Assembly (NCBI RefSeq): GCF_026213295.1
Contig: NC_079419.1
Coordinates: 18,541,061 to 18,605,060, forward strand
Length of the DNA stretch: 64,000 nt
Origin: Gadus chalcogrammus
Taxonomy: Eukaryota > Chordata > Actinopteri > Gadiformes > Gadidae
Direction of reading: 5' to 3'
The stretch's first letter is position 1; each line of letters starts with the position of its first letter. A program made the translations under genes and the position numbers. A model generated the notes under the pieces. It was not told the origin of the DNA, searched no databases, and saw nothing but the letters and a program-made list of their open reading frames with translations. Below are positions 11,735 through 33,767 of this stretch, piece after piece.

Positions 11735-12044
11735 AATGGCACTTGGCACTTCTGTAGCGCCCACTGCTGTGGTGATCAGCAGATGCAGTAGCCCTCGTGC
11801 GCAGGGAATACAACGGCAGCCGGTGACAATTAACACGGTCTCTGCATTTATTCCCGCGACGGGCACTTACTGGATTCTGCCTTTCCACCTCCCAAACATA
11901 TTCTCCATCCATCCTGTGAAAGGGTCATTAATGCCGGAGTTCTCTGCCAATTCTAACCTGAGGGATTGTAATCATACCAGCGCCCTGGCCACCAACCCAT
12001 CCGGTGCGATTCAAATCCTGCTGTTATTTGATCTCCTCATGTGA
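11735..12044 (-). pseudogene. Endogenous retrovirus env remnant (transmembrane subunit end)
   Basis: Minus-strand translation shows a C-terminal env-like region: a GWMENMF motif (about 11920-11900) and, after a stop codon, a membrane-proximal stretch ending in a cysteine pair with the CIPCARGLL motif (about 11825-11795). The frame contains stops before and between these blocks, so it is an old broken copy. No gag, protease, polymerase or complete LTR is visible nearby. The assignment rests on the cysteine/arginine tail motif seen in fish retroviral env proteins and is moderate. Confidence 0.5.
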
Positions 12045-13050
12045 CTGTTAGTCCTTGCTCGGCGGTGGTAGTTTGTAGGCTCCGGGTGTATCTGCCTCTG
12101 GTTCTGGAACTTTTTACTTCTATTGCAGAAATACAAACTCATGTACAGCAGTTAGTTGTTCAAAAACATATTTCCATGAATTCTAATTTTAATTGTTTTA
12201 CAGTATCTACTTTGGTTTAATTTCACACTACATCCCTCCTTGAGCATTGCTTCAGCCATGCGCATTGAATGACAACCAAAGCTAACCACGCCGTAGTGCA
12301 ACCAAGTTGCTATAACCAAAAAGATGTAAAAGGGAAATAACAATGTTGAAATTTGCATGTTCAATATCACTTCTGTGTTAACCGTATCTCATAATAACAG
12401 TTACCTTCATCATACTACCCGATTGTCCTACACTAACCATGTATATTGGATGACCTAATCTTCATTTATTCTACCTATTGCTCACATTTGATGTTGTCCA
12501 CACTTTGATTCACTCCTATGTCAAACGTGAAATGAACCGGGCCGAGAGGAATCAATCCAATTTGAACTCCCTGGCAAACGACGGCCAAGCCTCCGGTTTA
12601 ATATGCAATTGAGATAGATTAACGTTAAAAACCTGACCTTTCCTCCCTTCACCGTAAGAGTTTGAAGGGAGGAACAATAAATTATCAACTGTTTAAAGAA
12701 AGTTAAACTTGAGCCCATGCCATTAAAATCACATTTTTCCTATTGTTTGTTAAATAACATAGGTCTGAATAAGTTTGTGAGCTGTGGTAAGTTTGAAATC
12801 TATGCAGTTTGTCTGCTGAATGCAATAGGCAATGAAAGGAAAAAGGCAGAAGAAATGAGCCGATCTGGATAAGGTGACACTGTGACGTAGCGTTGTCAAA
12901 CTATTATTCATGGCCCTGCCCACTTGGTTGGTTCGTAACCACCCACAATAATTCTGAAAGAGTCGTGATTGAGCTAGTGCTAAATGCTAATACGTGTACG
13001 GTAGTTGCTTAGTTCGTAGTAACAGGCTAGTTACAGAATTTTGAATGCAA
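12045..13050. other. No gene recognised
   Basis: AT-rich sequence, possibly the inner part of the retroviral remnant. Reading both strands I see no convincing coding block, RNA gene or element end. Confidence 0.4.
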
Positions 13051-13086
13051 TGGCAGAACGACATCGAAGTACATGAACTGCGACAT

Positions 13087-13190
13087 GCTGCCTGCCGCCG
13101 GTTGCCGCGAGGCACCACCGCCGCGAAGCACCACCGCCCGGCAGCGGGCAGCCGGGCGGTGGTGCCTCGCGCCGGCAGCAGGCAGCAGGC
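13087..13190. repeat. GC-rich imperfect palindrome
   Basis: The motif GCCGCGAGGCACCACCGCC near 13107 is mirrored by GGGCGGTGGTGCCTCGCG near 13160, giving a strong potential hairpin in otherwise AT-rich DNA. Related GC-rich sequence recurs at 13535-13630. Confidence 0.6.
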
Positions 13191-13212
13191 AGCGCGCGGT
13201 TCTGTCTACTAT

Positions 13213-14050
13213 AGATTGATGTGGAAGTGGAAGAACCAGAGACGTCGGAGAACCCGACGAAGTCCTTTGTGATTCATTATATCGTCTGGACGTGCACACA
13301 GCTTTTGGCCGTGATAATATGTATTATTTGATATAGATATCTATGTATTATATGATATTATTTAGATATAGAGCTCCAGGACTGTAACGCAATTGTTGTA
13401 CACTTCCTTGTTATTTGGATAACCGTTCTGCTGTTGGTGTGATGGCGCATAACACGTCGGACTCTCGTCTCTGGTATTTCTACAACGAGACTCGTAGTGG
13501 GGGTTATCTCAGCCATGGCCAAGGGATTGTTGACCGCGGTCGTCTCCCGCCGGAGTCTCGCTGCCGATGGACCACCGCCTCGGCTTCAGGAGGCGGTGAT
13601 TAGCGCTGACCGCTGCCGAGGCGGTGGGAAGCAGGGCTCAAGCGGGATACATTCGCGGCCAACAATCCCCTTCTCCTCCATGTCGTGGTTCATGTACTTC
13701 AGGGAGTCAAAGCCAAAGTTCCTTTCCCCCAATTCATTCTCAACCATGGCTGCGATAACCCCCACTACGAGTCTCGTTGTAGAAATACCAGAGACGAGAG
13801 TCCGACGTATATATGCGCCATCACACCAACAGCAGAACGGTTATCCAAATAACAAGGAAGTGTACAACACTTGCGTTAGAGTCCTGGGGCTCTACATCTA
13901 AATAATATCATATAATACATAGATATCTATATCAAATAATACATATTATCACGGCCAAAATCTGTGTGCACCTCCAGACGATATAATGAATCACAAAGGA
14001 CTTCGTCGGGTTCTCCGACGTCTCTGGTTCTTCCACTTCCACATCAATCT
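13213..14050. repeat. Long inverted repeat (about 307-bp arms)
   Basis: The left arm 13213-13519 is repeated inverted at 13743-14050 with a few mismatches, around a spacer of about 220 bases. Arm tips read GATTGATGTGGAAGTGGAAG on the left and its complement on the right. It is probably a fold-back DNA element. Internal open frames on either strand are not recognised as proteins. Confidence 0.85.
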
Positions 14051-14069
14051 GAAGAAGACGCGGTCGTTT

Positions 14070-14490
14070 GAGATTCATAATAGCCTATCGTCTGGAGGCT
14101 CACACAGCTTTTGGCCGTGATAATATATATTATATATTATATGACATAGATATCTATGTATAATATGGGTTGCTAAGAGATATTGCGATACATCCACCGT
14201 AAACAGAGCGCATGGTACCGTGGCTACAAGCTGCTCAGGGCCAGGTGATAATATATATTATATGATATAGATATCTATGCATAATATGGGTTTCTACGAG
14301 CCATTGCGATACATCCACCGTAAACAGCGCATGGTACTGTGGCTACAAGCTGCTCAGGGCCACACCCCCACCCCCCTCCTTGACCTGCCTTGACACGCCC
14401 ACCGTAACCAGAGCGAATGGTACTGTGGCTACAAGCTGCTCAGGGCCACACCCCCACCCCCCTCCTTGACCTGCCTTGACACGCCCACCG
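14070..14490. repeat. Degenerate tandem duplications
   Basis: The block GGTACYGTGGCTACAAGCTG, followed by CTCAGGGCCA, occurs three times (near 14213, 14332 and 14418), with duplicated flanks including CACCCCCACCCCCCTCCTTG (twice) and an AT-rich GATATAGATATCTATG segment shared with the inverted repeat to the left. Confidence 0.75.
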
Positions 14491-14639
14491 AAACAGCGCG
14501 TTTGGTGGAAGCTCAATGTGCGACTAGTTCGGAGTGGCTGTAACTCTGCACCACGGCTGAATTTCGGGGACGTCTTTGAATACTGTGTTTGTGGCCCACT
14601 AATACCTATATTAAAGCATCCATAAAATAGCATGGCATG

Positions 14640-15550
14640 GGATCTTTAAACTTTTGTTCTATTTTTTTTGTATTTTAGCAGTCTAGAAGAAAACACTGTG
14701 TTAATGGTGGTTGTAAGCCTAATTTATGTGCAGTGAATTATTGTTACAGAACTATGGTTAAAAATGGCAACAACAAAAAGTGATACAGTTGAAAATATCC
14801 ATTAGGTATAGTACAATGACATAGTTAAAAGAACAACAAAATATTGCATAATGCAGTTATTGTAATGCGGTATATATAGTACTATGGTATCGTAATTGTA
14901 GTATTCTATAGCAAAATAAAAGTATAATAAATGTTCTGTAATTTACTTCAGTAGATTGTAGTTTATGTAGTAAACTGTAGTAGTATATAATGTATTATAC
15001 TGTAGTAATAAAACTGCAGTTTTCTGTAGTATACTATAGTTTACTGTAGTAGTGTGGTATACTGTAGTAATAAAACTGCAGTTTTATGTAGTTTTCTGTA
15101 GTAAAACTACTATAGTAAGGTTCAAAAACACTACAATATTTACTATAGTATATGTACTGTAGTTTATTTACTATAGTAAACTATATAATTTTCTGTAGTA
15201 TACTATAGTTTACTGTAGTAAACTACTATAGTAAGGTTCAAAAACACTACAATATTTACTATAGTATATGTACTGTAGTTTATTTACTATAGTAAACTAT
15301 AGAATTTTCTGTAGTATACTATAGTTTACTGTAGTAAAACTACGATAGTAAGGTTAAAAAACACGACAATATTTACTATAGTATATGTACTGTAGTTTAT
15401 TTACTATAGTAAACTATAGAATTTTCTGTAGTATACTATAGTTTACTGTAGTAAAACTACTATAGTAAGGTTCAAAAACCCTACAATATTTACTATGGTA
15501 TATATAGGGTATACTATAGTTTATTTACTATAGTAAACTATATAATTTTT
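14640..15550. repeat. AT-rich tandem repeat, period about 117 bp
   Basis: From about 15000 the sequence is a run of about four units of roughly 116-117 bases built from short self-complementary words such as TACTATAGTA, CTGTAGTA and TATAGTAAAC. The landmark TAGTAAGGTT recurs near 15113, 15229, 15346 and 15462. The preceding 360 bases are a looser version. It ends abruptly at 15550, where a GGGGTGGGGCAGTCGCC block begins. Confidence 0.85.
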
Positions 15551-15931
15551 TCATGTGGGGTGGGGCAGTCGCCCCCCCTGAGTCCGCCATACACACACAG
15601 TCCCCCTAAACATTGTTCCTTATAAACACTACTTAAAAGACAACACAAAACAACCCAGAACAAGCGGCTATAAACAACCACAGCCACATCTGTTCAGGTG
15701 TGACCTGCTGTCCCTGGTGCTGGTTCTCAGTGTTAACTACTTCATTTGATTGACCAATGCAACTTATTCCAGGCACTCAATCAAGGCTAAATTGGAAATA
15801 TAATAAAACAACAAATAATAAAGGACTGCTCACTGCTCAGGGAACAGTAATGCCGCACCGGGAGGTGTGTATTTTACTCACCCTATTTGTATAGGAAGGC
15901 CATTCTCCTGTCTTTCATGGTGGCGAAGTGG
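15551..15931. other. No gene recognised
   Basis: This may be the 3' flank of the hAT fragment that follows on the minus strand. No ends or coding blocks are seen. Confidence 0.3.
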
Positions 15932-16201
15932 TCAATAAGTAACCCAGGGAATGTTCAGGAGGCATGAATCTTTGTCAAAATGAAAACATGGCCAGCAAAA
16001 TAGTAGCTGAAGTTTAGCGCTACCAGCTAGCCACTCGGTGCGGACATAGTTCTCCTCATTGAAAGTGCGATAACCACTCTTCTTTCTCTCCACACGCAGC
16101 TGAAGCTTAGGCATTGGCCTGCCGCCAGATTTATTCTTTAGTTGCTGCCCATGTGGCAGTATGGTACAATTTACTAAATACTCTAAATCTCGACCCTCCA
16201 T
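15932..16201 (-). pseudogene. TTF-type zinc-finger fragment of a ZMYM1-like hAT transposase
   Basis: An 89-codon minus-strand frame carries YRTFNEENYVRTEWL and LLFCWPCFHF, matching the layout of the TTF-type (FLYWCH-like) N-terminal zinc finger found in hAT transposases of the ZMYM1/ZMYM6 group. The catalytic hAT domain is absent and the frame ends in unrelated sequence, so it is a fragment. Confidence 0.5.
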
Positions 16202-16479
16202 AACTCCACTTGCTTATACGATAATATGATAAAAAAAAATGCAAACGTGCTAATCTCCCGCTATTTGTTTACCTTGACGTTGATGCTTTCATTTGATTGG
16301 TGTGAAGGCTTCCCTTGGCACACTGCTGACTAATCACAGGAGGCTCAGTGTCATGACGGTTGCCTCACCTGATTGGTTAATCCTTTTTTCTCACCAAGGG
16401 ATGCCATCCCATGGGACATACAGTGTGCAATGTCGTGTTTTACCTAATGGTGGATTTATTGATTAGTTTCCGTGACCCA

Positions 16480-16790
16480 GTTCACGTGATTCAGTTCGCC
16501 ACGAGGAGTCGTTCGCGAATCGTTTGTTCGTTCGTTCGAGTTTCCGGTAGCACTAACTCCACTGAGTCTGCATCATGGAATGCACGCCATTGCACGTTTC
16601 TCATCTGAGTCAGTCAGACTCAGTGGAGTTAGTGCTACCGGAAATTCATTCGTTCGTTCAGTCGAGTTTCCGGTGAATCGAATGGTGAACGAGACGACCG
16701 AACGAACGAGAGAGACGAACCGGTTTGGTTCGTTCGTTCTAAAGACTTGTTCATTCGAACCGGTTCGCAAACGAACGAGCCAACACTAAC
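16480..16790. mobile_element. Palindromic MITE with 30-bp perfect hairpin arms
   Basis: Perfect complementary arms at 16541-16570 and 16615-16644 (TTTCCGGTAGCACTAACTCC outward) lie inside a larger inverted structure made of CGAACGAAC/GTTCGTTCG words (16510-16540 and 16650-16780). The whole reads as a small non-autonomous element. No target duplication was resolved. Confidence 0.65.
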
Positions 16791-16986
16791 TCGTATTCAG
16801 TATTTAACATTTAGAGGGGCGCATTTTGAAATGCTCAATGAGACGAGAAAATGTGTAAGAAATGACAGCAACACGGCACCATAGAATAACCGAAACTGTT
16901 AATATAAATGTTTTTATTGGATGTCTAAAAAACAGGGAAGCCTGGCTTCCCTTGGCCTCCGGGAGAAAACGCTACAATTATAATTT

Positions 16987-17077
16987 CTATAATTGTAGGT
17001 TGTAGGCTGGTGATCATGTATTAGCCCTACAATGTAGGGCTAATACATGATCACCAAGTACAACCTATAATTATAGA
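16987..17077. repeat. 91-bp near-perfect palindrome
   Basis: The left 45 bases (centred on GGTGATCATGTATTAGCC) are followed almost without spacer by their inverse. Four or five mismatches lie in the outer half. It could extrude as a cruciform. It is either a tiny fold-back element or the fused ends of one. Confidence 0.8.
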
Positions 17078-17855
17078 AAGTATGTCAAAAGTAGGCCTAG
17101 ATGATTCATTTGAAGGATGTGGTGTTTGAATATGTTATTTTGTCCTTGACCCTGATTCAATGAGCATCTGTTATCAGGCCGTAAACCAACAGACCTAGCC
17201 AACAATAGGCCATTGGACATAAGCATCTGTCTGTGACTTAAATCGCCCAAAAAAATAATAAATTGCATAACTGAATATTGTGTTGTTCTCAGCATGAAAA
17301 ATGAATACAGAGCCGAAAGGAAAAAGCTAACCGGCCATGTTTCAAACTTTTGAGCACTAAAGTAAACCCAGCTTTGGCCTGTGAGTGGCACTAAAGATTT
17401 CAAATCGGGCCCCCAAATTGATATGAGGGTGTCTTTCTTGCGGGTTTGAAATGTTTGGTTTCAGGCCCTATGCTGCCACCTGCTGCCAACCATAACCTTG
17501 TAATGCGTAGTAGCGTAGTAGTTTAGGCAATCAGATATTTTATGATGATTGAATGTGGAAAAGTTGAAAATTATACTTTGCAATGTTCATATGCACATGC
17601 ATATGAACGCATGCATTCATATGTGTGATTCCCTGATGTCCAACTCAGGTTGGTTTAATCCTCACACGGTCACATCACAGCTGGTGCAATTTTCAGTATC
17701 AGTAGCATGCATACGCAATAATGCAAGTGTTTTGTGATATTTTTGTTTCAAAGATCTGGGGTATCCTGTAGGCTGGTTTTCTATTAAAACACACACAAAT
17801 TACTGTGAGGTCACAATGCGCTCAATGATAGGTTCGGGAAGCTGGACTCGTCATA
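17078..17855. promoter_or_regulatory. Upstream region of the TOGARAM2-like gene
   Basis: There is no open frame with recognised similarity in these 780 bases before the proposed ATG. No TATA box or CpG-rich stretch is obvious. The promoter is placed here only by position. Confidence 0.25.
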
Positions 17856-28801
<10,946 letters not shown>

Positions 28802-28879
28802 ATAAAAAATGACCTAAGGACGGGAACGAGTAGTACTCACTGCTCTCTTTGCACTTTTACAGGTAGCTTGTGTTGCACT

Positions 28880-29125
28880 TTAACAGGTACAATTTTCCAT
28901 TACAATTAGGGCATTTTATCCAAAGCGACTTACATCGGATAATACACACATTGACACACCGACGGCAGTCAACCATGCAAGGTGACCGCCAGCTCGTCGG
29001 GAGCAGTTAGGGTTGAGTGTCTTGCTCCGGGACCTGTCAACACTCAGCTAGGAGGAGCTGGGGATCGAACTAGCAACCTATTACAATACAACTGCTCTAC
29101 CTCCTGAGCTAAGCCGATCCGAACA
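28880..29125 (-). repeat. tRNA-derived SINE (V-SINE-like)
   Basis: Read on the minus strand from about 29125, it begins with a tRNA-like head with A-box TAGCTCAGGAGGTAGAGCA and B-box GGTTGCTAGTTCGATCCCC. A conserved body follows (GAGCAAGACACTCAACCCTA, then CTGCTCCCGACGAGCTGG), with the tail TAAGTCGCTTTGGATAAAA. This head-body-tail layout is that of teleost V-SINE/AFC-type SINEs. The orthologous copy in unit 2 is at 59870-60085, so insertion preceded the duplication. Confidence 0.8.
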
Positions 29126-29156
29126 GGTAGCCTCTCAAAGCCTGTTATCAAAGCCT

Positions 29157-29990
29157 GGGGCCTCATTGATCAACCGTACATACGCACAGATTTGTGCGTA
29201 AGGATGGCGTAGGATCATTGCCACGCAAAGTATGGAATTTACCAAAATGTACGAACAGAATCTAGTGGTAGAATAGCGATGTTACAAGTGCAAAGCAAAG
29301 CATTTATGAGTGTCAACGTCTGCATTAAGCAATCGACATCCACATATGTGCCATGTTTACTTTAATTAGAAAACATTCAATTACTCCTTTGTCTAATTGT
29401 AAACAGAAAAATTACCTAATTGGTGTCAAACCCTATAAAAGACAGCTGTGAGAAATCTAGTGCAATGGCTTATCTTGCGTTATTGGAAGACTTGGCAAAC
29501 CATGCGCTCCGCAGGGAGCGCGTCTTCAAAGATTGTACTGATCTGCTTGGAGAGAGCACAGAGTGGCTTCTTAGTAGATACCACTCCCCAAAGAATGTAC
29601 TGCTGGATTTGTGTCGTGATTTAGGGCCAATGTTGGCTCGAGACACGAGACTCACAAACGCAATCCCTGTGCATATCCAACTCCTTTCCACCCTGGGATT
29701 TTTAGCTACCGTAGTACCGGCACATTTCAGCGTGAGGTTGGAGACATATCCGGCACTTCTCAGCCATCGATGAGTAGGACCATGCCGGCGGTGTTGGACG
29801 CAATTATTTCCCTGGCCCCAAACTACATCCAGTTCCCTTCCAGAGATCCCCAACAAGCCGAAATCAAACGGGGCTTTCACGCCATCGCCGTATTCCCAAA
29901 CATAATTGGAGCCATAGATTGCACCCACATAGCCACAAAAGCACCGGAGTCAACTAACGAATTTAACTATGTTAACAGAAAGGGGTCTCC
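29157..29990 (+). pseudogene. PIF/Harbinger nuclease (HARBI1-like), copy A, 5' part
   Basis: The left end starts near GGGGCCTCATTGATCAA, a typical fish Harbinger tip. The nuclease starts at ATG 29465 (MAYLALLEDL) and shows the HARBI1 layout: a helical N-terminus, a SMSRTMPAVLDAI block and the first catalytic aspartate in NIIGAIDCTHIATKAP (about 29905-29945). An 8-base insertion near 29710 (absent from copy B) shifts the frame. Coding sequence is cut at about 29986 by a large insertion and resumes at 38854. Confidence 0.85.
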
Positions 29991-30132
29991 CAGATAGCAA
30001 ATCATTTTGGGTTTGTTTAGGCATACATTTGGCCTCTTTGGGCTTATTTTGGCACATGAGAAGCTCCTCTAAGATGTGTGGGAGACCTGTGGCTTAATTA
30101 TGATCTGCCATAATAAATAAAGGGCGCCACGT

Positions 30133-30300
30133 TATTCTGGCTGAGTTATGGCTCATGTCTGGTTAACCAGCCGACAAAGGGATGAGCGGGACTGCAGATC
30201 ATGACTTTGGGTGCGCTTATGGCTTATGTCTGGTTAACCAGCCGACAAGGTGATGAGCGGGAATGCATTTCATGACTTACGGGTGCGCTTTGGCATCTAT
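30133..30300. repeat. Tandem duplication of about 75 bp in the insertion's left arm
   Basis: Two copies of a block that includes TGTCTGGTTAACCAGCCGAC and GATGAGCGGGA and ends in GGGTGCGCTT. It may be a subterminal repeat of the element. Confidence 0.7.
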
Positions 30301-30339
30301 CTGGCTTGCCTTAAGGCTGCGCCAAGCCCGGGAATTTTG

Positions 30340-31183
30340 AAGATTTATGCCCAGAGAAGAGCCCTCCAACATCAGTTTGCCGGCGTGATACCTTAAGGTA
30401 AGTTGCATAGCCTACATTTATTCTCTTTCTAAAAAAAGGTATTGTTATTAATCACATGAAGTTACTCATAGTCGTTTTATCTGTTTGAAACGCCCTGGTC
30501 ATGCACTCCACAGCGTTACATTTAATAGCTTATAGCCTATACGTTAAAGCTTCTGCTAAATTACTAAATGTATGTAGGTCTATGGTTGGATATAGAGCAG
30601 GCAAATGCAGCGAGCCGATCATTATAAATATTTCCTCTCTAGCTAGAATATATTCTAGCCTATTTCTTGTGGATAATACGCCTTGCATTTAAAGTGTATA
30701 AAGGTGTATTAGAATAGGCTATGGTAAATCCCGAGTCTATCCGCGCTACCTTCGAAACCTATGTCGATTAAAGTCGAGCAGGCTAGGCTAATGAGTAGGC
30801 CTACGCGCTATACCGGTGGGACCGTGGGAAATATGCAGAGACAGTTAAAATAAATAGTAGGCTCAACAGTAGCCGCGTTTAACTTTACATGGACACATCT
30901 GATCTGTATAGATTTATATGCGGAATAGAAAGAAAGATCACGACAGATCACGACAGGCTGTGGTATGTGCTCATTATACCACTGTTAAGGGGCGTTGTTC
31001 GGCCCGACGCGCAGTGGAGGGCCGGCGACTATGGCGACACATTAGCGCCATAATTCACTAATGTGATAAAAGATGCATTCGGGCGCATTATATTATTTCA
31101 CACGCGTAGATATTAACTGCGAGCGCGCAAATGATCTCTGCGCGCGCGCAAATTACCTCTGCGAGACTGCGCACGCAATAACA
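30340..31183. other. No gene recognised
   Basis: AT-rich sequence, then CpG-rich GCGCGC words near 31080-31180. No coding block is seen. Confidence 0.3.
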
Positions 31184-31829
31184 GCCTCTCGCGAATGATG
31201 TTCTGCTCTCGCGCGCAAATTTAGTTTTGGCACTATGGGGAGGGAACCAAGGCAGGGCGGGCTTTCCTATGATTGGCCGTTTCTGAAGCGCGATATTTGA
31301 TTGACAGCCCTCCTCTCATTCAATTCTGAATTGTACAGTAAATGGCTGAAACGATAGTTAGGTACTGTAACTCTAGATTCTATGAGAATAGGCGCAGCCT
31401 TTTAAGGCTATCGCTATTGGGTTATCCCTAGGCGTGAGCCGTAGCACTGAAAGATTTGCCCACCAACAGCGTGGGCCTCAATTACGTCCGCGTGCGGCGT
31501 GCCTCAACGACGTCCGCATTTCGCAGATATAGTCGGGCGCCGGCGGACGTTCTGTTCCCAATAAACAGCTTTTCTTCAGCTATTTAAAGGACAATGAGGC
31601 CGACACTTAAAATTCTGCGCCTATAATCATAGAATCTAGAGTTACAATACGTAACTATCGTTTCAGCCATTTACTGTACAATTCAGAATTGAATGAGAGG
31701 AGGGCTGACAATCAAATATCGCGCTTCAGAAACGGCCAATCATAGGAAAGCCCGCCCTCCCTTGGTTCCCTCCCCCATAGTGCCAAAACTAAATTTGCGC
31801 GCGAGAGCAGAACATCATTCGCGAGAGGC
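31184..31829. repeat. Fold-back element, about 203-bp arms
   Basis: The left arm 31184-31386 and right arm 31627-31829 are near-perfect inverted copies (tips GCCTCTCGCGAATGATG), with a spacer of about 240 bases. An AC microsatellite starts directly after the right arm. Confidence 0.85.
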
Positions 31830-31838
31830 TGTTACGCG

Positions 31839-31950
<112 letters not shown>

Positions 31951-32101
31951 CTCAGTAAAACATGCATTTATTGATTTGTCAATATGTTCAGTTATTTTGG
32001 AATCGTTCTTGTTGTTAAATTTGTGTAGGTTAGGCAGGCAAGGCAGTAGGGTTAAACTGGTTAACAGAGTGTGATTTTTGTTCTCATGCAGAAGACCAGC
32101 T

Positions 32102-33732
32102 ATGTTTTCCGTTGTCTGCTTTGACAATTCCGAGGAGGTGGAGGTTGTGCCAACGCAATGGTACAATAATGGGGCGTGCAGGTGGCCCCCCCACAAGGCT
32201 GAGGGAGTCAATCGGGCCATAAGGCAGCTGGAAGAGCCCCAGGATACCTGGCCTCTATTTGACAATGCCAGGGTTTTTTTTTCTTCAGGTATGTATACTT
32301 AAATAATTAACTGATCAGTCATGATATCAATAAATACAATCCTAAATTTGAGTTCTGTTCAACAGATAACTATCTGGAGTGTCGCCAGAAGCTGCCACTG
32401 GCTCAAAACCAAACTGATTTGGCATCAGAGGTCGAAGACCCAACAACAGACCGGAGACCCAAGAGAAAAATCAAGTATGACTTTTATGCTTTAAGTGACT
32501 TTTGTTCCAACATATTTGTGCAAAGCCAGTCTCTTTATGAACTCATGTATTTGTCTTTTGTTTTGTCTGTCTCTAATAAAGGCCAAGTAGACACGTCCGA
32601 TCGGACTTTGAAAGTCAAGACCCCTGCAGTCCTCCAAAGAAACAGGCCTTCCAAATCCTCCCTAAGGCCCCTGCCATCTCTGGACCGTCCAACATCAGGC
32701 GCTTCATACTAGCGCAGCCCACGCAAAGTGGGCGTTATGAGGTCCCTGTGAACAACGAGCAGCCTCAGGGTTTTCAGGTAGTCGAATTGAAGAAGTAATT
32801 TAATTTGGCTTTTTTAGTGGAGATAATAGATGATAAAATAAGTAAATTGTTGTTCACTAATAAACTAGGCAATCAGAATTGAAAATTAAGTTGAAAGTTG
32901 AAATAATAGCAATTCATAATAACAATATATTTTTACGCCCACCTCCAGCACTTAATGACCCTGGGTTCAACCCTTCGCCAAGCAATTAGCACGAGTTATG
33001 GTGGAGGTGACATGGCAGAGACAGGGTCAGAGGAGGTGATGGTAGGGACACCTTATCAGGGCCAGTCTGTCAGTCCAGGGACAGGGACTCAGAAGGGAGG
33101 CTGTGATCAAATGTGTGGAAGTAAGAATTAATGTGTTACACTCCTCCAGCCTTCGATTGATATATGAGTGATATATATATATATGAGTATATCCTTGGAA
33201 TAGAATAGATAAATAGACACATACATAAATAAATATGAATGTACATACACAAATACATGCGTTGAGGATTTAAAACTGCCTTTTTATAGTCCTACTAAAT
33301 GTTTATTTTTTTCTTTTTCAGCTCTTCTGCGTGACCTGTTGGTTAACCAACAAATACTGATGGACCAGCAAAAGACCATGATTCGCATGATCCAAGACCT
33401 CCACAGAAACACCCAGGGGGGTCAGAGGATGTCCACCACCTCCAGGCATACTGCCTATTTTCCACTAGGGGATAAACAGGCTCTGGAGGCCCTGGAGGGC
33501 GACCTGGCAAGCCAGCGGGACCTTCGTCAGGAATTGGTGAGCTGCTTTTGATTTCCTTTGTTTCCCATACATATAACAATGTGTGGCACTGCGCCACAGA
33601 ATCAACACTGAGCACCTAATTGATTCCGCTTCTTCTTTTTGCGATATTTAAATATAAATATCGTTCCGTTCATTCATCTCCTCATAGCACTCTTTCTCCC
33701 TGACATTCTCGTTCACACACACACCCACACCC

Positions 33733-33767
<35 letters not shown>

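Noticed and set aside
29050..29125. A tRNA gene (A and B boxes)
   Set aside because: The boxes are followed by a conserved SINE body and tail, and an orthologous copy exists; the anticodon arm does not pair convincingly.
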